Source: a bacterium MnTg04
Lineage (GTDB): Bacteria > Pseudomonadota > Gammaproteobacteria > Steroidobacterales > MnTg04
Reading direction: 5' to 3'
Assembly (NCBI GenBank): GCA_008975185.1
Contig: BFAU01000183.1
Location: 1-13,844 of the forward strand
DNA length: 13,844 nt
The notes beneath the pieces are model-generated. The model saw only the letters and a program-made list of their open reading frames with translations, searched no databases and was not told where the DNA came from. Shown here in pieces: positions 5,801 through 11,338 of this stretch (positions are counted from its first letter, which is position 1; the number at the start of each line of letters is the position of its first letter). A program made the translations under genes and the position numbers.

Positions 5801-8483
5801 TTTCGATGTCTTCGTCCGTTTCGCGGACTATACGCTTGGGTTCGGAGACGCCGTAGCCCTGGGCATAATCCACGCCCATGCCCCTGAGCATGGTGATAAT
5901 TTCCTCGTTCTCGGCAAACTCGGCGATGGTCTGTTTGCCGGTCAGATGACCGATTTCGTTGATCGAGCGAACCATTTCCCGATCGATCGGGTCGTGCAGG
6001 ATCTCCTTGACGAAACTGCCATCGATTTTCAGGAAATCCACTGGAAAATGCTTGAGGTAGCCAAATGAAGACAGGCCTGTCCCGAAGTCATCCAGCGCGA
6101 AACGGCAGCCGAATTCCTTGAGCGCCTGAATAAACCGATTGGCTTGTGAATAACTGGCGATCGCCGCGGTCTCAGTGATTTCAAAACAGATTTTTTCAGC
6201 GTCCAGGCCGCTGGTCTGTAACTGTTCGGTGACGAACGGCAAGAACTTGTCGTCACCAATGCTCAGGCCCGACAGATTGATCGAACACATCGCCAGCCGC
6301 TCGCGCTCATCGGCTTCCGATACCAGCCAGCGGAAAGTATTTTCGATAACCCAGCGATCGATTGCCGGAGTGATGCCGAATCTCTCGGCGGCGGAAATGA
6401 ATAAATCGGGTGCGACGATGTGCCCGTTTTCATCGCGCATGCGCAACAGGATTTCGTAATGGGAGCCGGTGTCATTGTCCTGCAGCGGCAGGATCGTCTG
6501 GCGGAACAATTCGAAACGGTTTTCTTCCAGTGCATTGTTGATGCGCGCGGCCCATTGCATTTCCTTGCGCCGACGCATCAGGTCGATGTCGTTTTCCTGG
6601 TAGCAGTGGATTCGGTTGCGCCCCGCATCCTTGGCTGCCGCGCAGGCGCTGTCCGCCGCGCTGAGTAGTGCGGCCACATCCTGGTTTTCCGAGCTGATCG
6701 GCACAATGCCGATGCTGACGCCGAGTCTGAAGGTTCGATCTTCCCAGACGAAGCGGAATTCCTTGACCGTTTCGCGCAGGTCTTCGGCGGTCTTCATCGC
6801 CTCATCCAGCGAGCAGCTTTCCAGCAGCACGCCGAACTCATCGCCACCCAGTCGCGCCACGGTGTCCCGCCAGCGGATCCTGGATTTCAACAAGGCGCCC
6901 AACTGGCCGAGCAGTGCATCACCAGCGCTGTGCCCGCAGGCATCGTTGACGATCTTGAACTGATCGAGATCGAGATGACACATCGCGTAGGACGTCTCCC
7001 TGCTTTGCGCCGCTTTCAGAGCGCGCTCCAGTTTGTTTTCGAACTCGCGCCGGTTAACCAGGCCGGTCAGGATATCGTGACTGGCGTGATAGCTGAGTTT
7101 GCGGTTCAGCTCGCGTGACTCACTGACATCGTGAAACACCAGGACGCCACCGCTGACGTCACCCGAGCCATTGCGGATCGGCGCGGCCGTACTCTCTATG
7201 TACAACTCATTACCATCGCGGCGGATCAGCAGCGTCGGTCTGACGGTTTTTATCAGCCGGCAACGCTTGATCGCCATTGCCAGCGGGTTTTCCAGCGGTT
7301 CGCAGGTCTCTTCGTGGAAACTGCGAAATATTTCATCGACCTTCTTGCCCTGTGCATCTTCCAATGACCAACCCGTCAGGTCTTCCGCGATCGGGTTCAG
7401 GTAATCGACGATGCTGTTTTCATCGGTGGTTACCACCCCGTCGCCGATGGATTGCAGGGTAATCTGCGCGCGTTCCTTCTCACGAAACAACTCTTCTTCG
7501 TAGGTCTTGCGCTGGGTAATGTCGAGTTCGACACCGATCAGGCGGCGCACGTTGCCCGACTCTGTCCTCAGGGCGAGCACGCGGCTATGCACCCATCGCC
7601 AACCGCCTGCTCGATGCCGCATGCGATGAGTGCTTTCGAAACGGTCGGCGCGCCCATCCACATAAGCACGCATTTCGCCTTGAACGCGACCCAGGTCATC
7701 CGGGTGCACCAGGTCCCGCCAATCGGGAGAGTCCGTCAACTCGTCCTGTGCATAACCCAGCATGGTTTTCCAGCGTGGTGAAAAAATGAGCCGCCGGGTT
7801 GCCGGGTCATAGTCCCAGATACCGTCGTTCGCACAGATATCGAATACCTCCCGCAATTCCTCGATATTCGCCAGGCGATGGGTCAGGGTCAGTTTTTCCA
7901 GGCCGCACGCAAGCGATGTGCCGATCAGTTTCAGGAGCAGGTGGTATTCAACGTCCCAGCCATCCGGTTTCGCGGAATCCATGCAAAGACCCAACATCCC
8001 GGCCAAACGATCGCCGATGTCAAAACCAGTAAGCAGTATGGAACCAATATGTCTTTCGGCGAGGAACGCCGCGTCCGCATTGCTCGAGGCCGCGTCAGCG
8101 GTGTCGGCGATTTCAATGACCCGCAAATGTCTCAGGCGCGCGCGAAACCATGAAAGTTCTTCGAGTTCCTTGCCTTTGAGGACCTCTGCGGCACTCTGCG
8201 AAAAAGCGGTTTTCGAAACGATCAGCCGCTCAATTCGCGTGGTCTGATCGTCGAACAACGCAATGAACGCCGTATCGACAGACGAGGCTTTGAGCAAATT
8301 ATCGAGGGAGGCCTGCAGTTTTTCGTCGGCATCCTCCGCGTCGAGGTTTTGCAAGTCGACGGCAACCTTGATGTATTGCAAGTCAAGGGAGGCAGAGGGT
8401 TTTTGGGATCGAGTAAGGATACCGGACAGGCTCGTATCCGGCTGCTCAGGTGCCTTGCCTTTTTCGCCTGCTGGTGAACTCAT
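5784..8483 (-). CDS. GAF-PAS-PAS-GGDEF-EAL cyclic-di-GMP synthase/phosphodiesterase
   Basis: An 899-residue cytoplasmic signalling protein with no membrane segment seen. Order: variable N-terminus (1-35), GAF-like sensor (about 40-195), PAS with PAC (about 205-330; HPDD, GWRWVHSRVLALR, GVELDITQRK), second PAS (about 340-455), GGDEF domain (about 460-630) and EAL domain (about 655-890). GGDEF is intact at 546-550, and RWRD, five residues before it, is a good RxxD inhibitory site, so diguanylate cyclase activity with product feedback is expected. The EAL motif reads EIL at 677-679 with its Glu kept; NLSGLS, FEITET, DDFGTG (798-803), LKIDGSF and QGY are also kept, so phosphodiesterase activity is plausible. 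I start at the ATG of 8481-8483 because AGGAGAGG lies just upstream; the same frame opens earlier at 8582 without such a site. It probably tunes biofilm or motility to a signal sensed by GAF/PAS. Confidence 0.93.
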   Translation of the reverse strand: MSSPAGEKGKAPEQPDTSLSGILTRSQKPSASLDLQYIKVAVDLQNLDAEDADEKLQASLDNLLKASSVDTAFIALFDDQTTRIERLIVSKTAFSQSAAEVLKGKELEELSWFRARLRHLRVIEIADTADAASSNADAAFLAERHIGSILLTGFDIGDRLAGMLGLCMDSAKPDGWDVEYHLLLKLIGTSLACGLEKLTLTHRLANIEELREVFDICANDGIWDYDPATRRLIFSPRWKTMLGYAQDELTDSPDWRDLVHPDDLGRVQGEMRAYVDGRADRFESTHRMRHRAGGWRWVHSRVLALRTESGNVRRLIGVELDITQRKTYEEELFREKERAQITLQSIGDGVVTTDENSIVDYLNPIAEDLTGWSLEDAQGKKVDEIFRSFHEETCEPLENPLAMAIKRCRLIKTVRPTLLIRRDGNELYIESTAAPIRNGSGDVSGGVLVFHDVSESRELNRKLSYHASHDILTGLVNRREFENKLERALKAAQSRETSYAMCHLDLDQFKIVNDACGHSAGDALLGQLGALLKSRIRWRDTVARLGGDEFGVLLESCSLDEAMKTAEDLRETVKEFRFVWEDRTFRLGVSIGIVPISSENQDVAALLSAADSACAAAKDAGRNRIHCYQENDIDLMRRRKEMQWAARINNALEENRFELFRQTILPLQDNDTGSHYEILLRMRDENGHIVAPDLFISAAERFGITPAIDRWVIENTFRWLVSEADERERLAMCSINLSGLSIGDDKFLPFVTEQLQTSGLDAEKICFEITETAAIASYSQANRFIQALKEFGCRFALDDFGTGLSSFGYLKHFPVDFLKIDGSFVKEILHDPIDREMVRSINEIGHLTGKQTIAEFAENEEIITMLRGMGVDYAQGYGVSEPKRIVRETDEDIETGDLV

Positions 8484-8906
8484 CCCAGCGTCCTCTCCTG
8501 TTTTCTGGCGGCTCTCCTGCGAACCCCTTCCCTGGAATCCGGTAGCTACAGCACATTGTGCAACAAATTCCGAGGAATGCAAGCTAACGTTATGTTATAT
8601 CTCGAAAATAGCCCGCAGACTGGTCTGAAACAAGCGCATCACTGGCGGCTGCCGCCCACCCGACGATATTCTGCGATCGGATACTTGGGAAAAGAGCCGG
8701 TTGCCGCCCTTTTCACCGCCAGGATTCGACATCCCGGGTCTTATTCCCCTATGCCGAATGTGCTGTCGAATGCTTAGGATCAGCGCAAATTTATCGGCTA
8801 TGATCGAACATACGCTGAGGTGCAGGGCGGCCGGTTTGGCAAAGTGGAGTTATAGATGCATTCAGCAAGAAAAGCTGCACACCGAGCATGAGCAGGAGTA
8901 TCCGGT
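8484..8906. other. Intergenic region, 423 bases, divergent promoters expected
   Basis: No gene is supported here; the open frames are short and overlap real neighbours. It must hold promoters for the c-di-GMP gene (-) and the glycosyltransferase gene (+). Two short inverted repeats lie nearer the c-di-GMP gene: ATTCC-GA-GGAAT (8567-8578) and CAGAC-TG-GTCTG (8616-8627), with an AT-rich TAACGTTATGTTATAT stretch between them (8584-8599). For the plus strand the best -10 is TATGAT at 8799-8804, without a convincing -35 box. Nothing resembling a tRNA or a riboswitch was recognised. Confidence 0.5.
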
Positions 8907-10637
8907 TTGCCCAACCTGCAAAATGACACCGGCCTGGTTCGGCGCGATCTCTTTTTCATCGTCATTGCGGGGCTCTTGCTACTGGCTTCGGGTATGGGGC
9001 TGCGCGATCCATGGCCACCCGATGAACCGCGTTACGCGTTGATGGCGCGTGACATGGTACTCAACAACCAGTGGTTCTTCCCGGTACGAGCCGGCGAATA
9101 CTACGCGCAGAAGCCACCGTTCTTTATTTGGTGTATTGCGGCTTTTTACTGGCTGACCGGCTCATTGCGCATCTCGTTTTTGCTGCCTTCATTGACCGCC
9201 GGGCTGGTCATCATGCTGACCGTCTACGACCTTGGGCGTCGCATCTGGAACCGCGAAACCGGTATCGCCGCGGTTATCCTGTTGCTGCTGACGATTCAGT
9301 TTCCGCTGCAGGCCAAATCGGCACAAATCGACGCCCTGCTGGTCATGTGGACTACGCTCGCGCTGTACGGATTCGCACGGCATATGTTTCTTGGGGCGAA
9401 CTGGCGGATGTATTACCTCGGCGCCGCGGCAACCGGACTGGGGGTTATCACCAAGGGCGTAGGCTTTCTGCCCTGGCTGCTTTTTGTTCCCTACGCCTAT
9501 GTTCTGAAACGGAGCTGGGCCGGAACACCGATACCGGGTGGCTGGCGCTGGGCGCTCGGACCCCTGATCGCGATCGCCACCCTGTCCGCCTGGCTGATAC
9601 CGATGCTGGTCCTGGTTGCCGGCAGTAGTGATCCGGCGCTAGCCGTTTACCGGGACGAGCTCCTTTGGGGCGAGACCGTGCAACGCTATTTCGCCATTGA
9701 AGGCCATAACCAGCCGATCTGGTATTACCTGTTCGAGGCTATTCCGTGGTTGTGGATGCCACTGGTGGCGTTGTTGCCGTGGCTGATCCCGGCATGGCGC
9801 GAGCGCATCCGGCTGCGTGACAGCGTCATCTTTTGCCTGCTTGGCTGGACGCTCCTGGTGCTGGTGTTTTTCCATTTCTCTTCAGACAAGCGCGGCATTT
9901 ATTTATTCCCGTTGTTGCCGGCGCTCGCCCTTGCCGCCGCGCCGTTCCTTGCCAAGCTGGTAAAGCAAAAGAACATCAGGCGCATGGCCGCTTTGCTGAC
10001 GCTTATCGTCACGCTCGCCAGCTTAAGCCCGGTAATCTATTTCAAGCTGCTTGCCGCAGAACGGGGTCTCGAACTCGAGAATATTTACCTGGTTCGGCCC
10101 TGGGCGCCCCTGATCACCCTGGGTGTCGCCGGTTTCAGCATTTTTCTGGCCTGTCGCGTACGCCAGGCGGTAACCGGGTTCGCGATCATGATGGGCGTGG
10201 TCTGGATGGTTTACAGCTGGTGGCTCGGGCCGCTGAGCAATGCGTCGCAAAACGGCTCCGACCTGGTGATCTCGGCCGAGGAGATCGTCAGACCGGACCA
10301 GGAATTGGGCGTGGTCCGCTACAAGGAGAAGTTCCTGCTGTTTGCCACCCGCCCACTCACCCATTTTGGTTACCAAGCCGTCCCCCGCACTCAGGAGCTT
10401 TATAACGCCGTCGCCTGGCTGGATGGAAAACCCAATCGGATCCTGTTGCTCGAAGAGGAGTTGTGGAAGAGTTGTTTTAGCGAAAGCCTCGAAAATCAGA
10501 CCCTGTACGCGAGCCGCCGCCGCTGGCACCTGGCAGACAGCGGGTCTGTGCTGGACGATTGCCGCGGACATGGCGATTCATCAGCGGCAATTATCTACGA
10601 TCCGCCGTATTGGCCGGATCATCCCGGGAACCGCTGA
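8907..10637 (+). CDS. ArnT/PMT-family membrane glycosyltransferase
   Basis: A 576-residue polytopic inner-membrane protein of the GT-C type (ArnT, PMT and relatives; E. coli ArnT 550). These enzymes move a sugar from undecaprenyl phosphate to a lipid or protein acceptor on the periplasmic side. The signature first periplasmic loop is present: DPWPPDEPRYALMARDMV with the acidic pair D39-E40, then YYAQKPPFFIW. About a dozen hydrophobic segments follow (for example 89-112, 128-150, 165-185, 210-232, 275-295, 308-328, 335-355, 395-415), ending in a soluble C-terminal part of about 140 residues. The start is TTG at 8907-8909, supported by CAGGAG 8 bases upstream; no suitable in-frame ATG is nearby. 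No arnB/C/A/D partners are visible, so a lipid A aminoarabinose role is not shown. It faces the VOC gene across 19 bases. Confidence 0.88.
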   Translation: MPNLQNDTGLVRRDLFFIVIAGLLLLASGMGLRDPWPPDEPRYALMARDMVLNNQWFFPVRAGEYYAQKPPFFIWCIAAFYWLTGSLRISFLLPSLTAGLVIMLTVYDLGRRIWNRETGIAAVILLLLTIQFPLQAKSAQIDALLVMWTTLALYGFARHMFLGANWRMYYLGAAATGLGVITKGVGFLPWLLFVPYAYVLKRSWAGTPIPGGWRWALGPLIAIATLSAWLIPMLVLVAGSSDPALAVYRDELLWGETVQRYFAIEGHNQPIWYYLFEAIPWLWMPLVALLPWLIPAWRERIRLRDSVIFCLLGWTLLVLVFFHFSSDKRGIYLFPLLPALALAAAPFLAKLVKQKNIRRMAALLTLIVTLASLSPVIYFKLLAAERGLELENIYLVRPWAPLITLGVAGFSIFLACRVRQAVTGFAIMMGVVWMVYSWWLGPLSNASQNGSDLVISAEEIVRPDQELGVVRYKEKFLLFATRPLTHFGYQAVPRTQELYNAVAWLDGKPNRILLLEEELWKSCFSESLENQTLYASRRRWHLADSGSVLDDCRGHGDSSAAIIYDPPYWPDHPGNR

Positions 10638-10639
10638 TC

Positions 10640-10658
10640 GCGAAGCGCCAGTTCGCTT
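10640..10658. other. Small inverted repeat in the convergent gap
   Basis: GCGAA/TTCGC (10640-10644 and 10652-10656), or in another register AAGCG/CGCTT (10643-10647 and 10654-10658), lies between the glycosyltransferase stop and the VOC gene stop. The stem is 5 bp and there is no T-run, so it is at best a weak bidirectional signal. Confidence 0.25.
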
Positions 10659-11085
10659 ACAGTTCTTGCGCCTCCGTCTCTCTTTCGGTTGACTCGACCA
10701 GTTGCAAGCGGGCACCGAAGGTATCGCGTGGATCGATATCAACAACTTTCCAGTCATCCAGGCCATGCCGGGGTGTCTCGTCGAGTACGCGCCCTCCTTG
10801 TTTTTTGATTTGCGCAGAAGCGCTTTCTATATCGTCGACCTGAAAAGACATCAGGAAAAACCCCTCGCCTTCGCGGGCCAGATGCCGCGCAGGCATACTG
10901 TCAGGATCCGTTGGCTGAACCAGGATTATCCAGACATTATCGAGCCGGAACCGCGCGATCTTCACACCACGCTCGGGTAAAAACTCAATCTCGCCCGGCT
11001 CGACGCCGAAAATCGACCGGTACCGCGACGATGCTTCGTCAAGGTCGCTGACCAGGAAATTAATATGATGTACTTTCTTGAGCAT
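10657..11085 (-). CDS. VOC-fold protein resembling methylmalonyl-CoA epimerase, metal site degenerate
   Basis: A 142-residue protein with two glyoxalase/VOC half-modules: HHINFLVSDLDEASSRYRSIFG at the start of the first and SFQVDDIESASAQIKKQGG at the start of the second. The layout LPERGVKIARF, DSMPARHLAREGEG and a C-terminal LQLVE closely follows methylmalonyl-CoA epimerase. However, of the epimerase metal ligands (His, Gln/Glu, His, Glu) only H7 is kept; the others align by eye to I54, F77 or L78, and Q128. Epimerase activity is therefore doubtful and a metal-free or binding function is more likely. The start at 11085 fits the family; the same frame opens further upstream to 11160, but those 25 residues look unlike the fold. 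The Shine-Dalgarno sequence is weak (GCGAG). It is divergent from the TonB receptor gene and shares its control region. Confidence 0.82.
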   Translation of the reverse strand: MLKKVHHINFLVSDLDEASSRYRSIFGVEPGEIEFLPERGVKIARFRLDNVWIILVQPTDPDSMPARHLAREGEGFFLMSFQVDDIESASAQIKKQGGRVLDETPRHGLDDWKVVDIDPRDTFGARLQLVESTERETEAQEL

Positions 11086-11187
11086 GATCTGACTCGCAAT
11101 AACAATGGCATGGCATAGGTTGCCCAACTGCAAGGACATCCCGTCTTGTGCGGTTGGCACGCAGGCAGTCCGGGTTCGGGTTTTTCT

Positions 11188-11205
11188 TAATTTGTATACA
11201 AATTA
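11188..11205. promoter_or_regulatory. Operator-like palindrome 1 (distal)
   Basis: TAATTTGTATACAAATTA is a perfect 18-base palindrome with core TTGTATACAA. It lies about 36 bases upstream of the TATAAT box of the receptor gene and 103 bases upstream of the VOC start codon on the other strand. The core fits the general pattern of GntR/FadR-subfamily sites (T-N-GT, short centre, AC-N-A). The same core recurs at 11255-11264. The regulator is not in the window. Confidence 0.75.
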
Positions 11206-11222
11206 GTCGTTTAAAGTGCTAG

Positions 11223-11251
11223 TTTACAGGTATACCGGCCTATAATAGACT
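11223..11251 (+). promoter_or_regulatory. Promoter region of the TonB-dependent receptor gene
   Basis: A perfect TATAAT lies at 11241-11246, but no good -35 box sits 16-18 bases upstream of it. In another register, TTTACA (11223-11228, 5 of 6) and TAGACT (11246-11251, 4 of 6) are 17 bases apart. Either gives a start near 11253-11258, at or inside the proximal operator, and a leader of about 85 bases. That placement suits repression by blocking the polymerase. Confidence 0.55.
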
Positions 11252-11254
11252 ATA

Positions 11255-11264
11255 TTGTATACAA
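11255..11264. promoter_or_regulatory. Operator-like palindrome 2 (proximal)
   Basis: TTGTATACAA, the same ten-base core as the distal site, immediately downstream of the -10 region and over the likely transcription start. Centre-to-centre distance to the distal site is 63 bp, close to six helical turns, so both would face the same side of the DNA. Confidence 0.75.
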
Positions 11265-11267
11265 ACT

Positions 11268-11280
11268 GACCCGAAGGGTC
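11268..11280 (+). other. Short hairpin in the receptor mRNA leader
   Basis: GACCC-GAA-GGGTC, a 5-bp stem with a 3-base loop, just after the proximal operator and about 60 bases before the ATG. It lacks a T-run, so it is not a terminator. A second, weaker pairing (GCTGG 11305-11309 with CCAGC 11322-11326) precedes the ribosome site. Functions unknown. Confidence 0.3.
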
Positions 11281-11338
11281 TTAATGTCGGTGGTGGCCGC
11301 AGTCGCTGGTCACGACTATAGCCAGCTGGGGGTGCGAG

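Noticed and set aside
8484..8582. Longer N-terminus for the c-di-GMP enzyme
   Set aside because: The ATG at 8481-8483 has AGGAGAGG just upstream, while the extra 33 residues show no domain and the upstream start lacks such a site.
8556..8777. Possible small plus-strand gene (73 residues) in the intergenic region
   Set aside because: No ribosome site, overlap with the promoter region of the minus-strand gene, and a composition with no recognisable pattern.
9833..10405. 190-residue open frame on the plus strand
   Set aside because: It is an out-of-frame shadow inside the glycosyltransferase gene, with the Arg/Pro/Gly-rich composition typical of such frames.
11086..11160. Longer N-terminus for the VOC protein
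   Set aside because: The VOC fold begins directly after the methionine at 11085; the extra 25 residues match nothing in the family.
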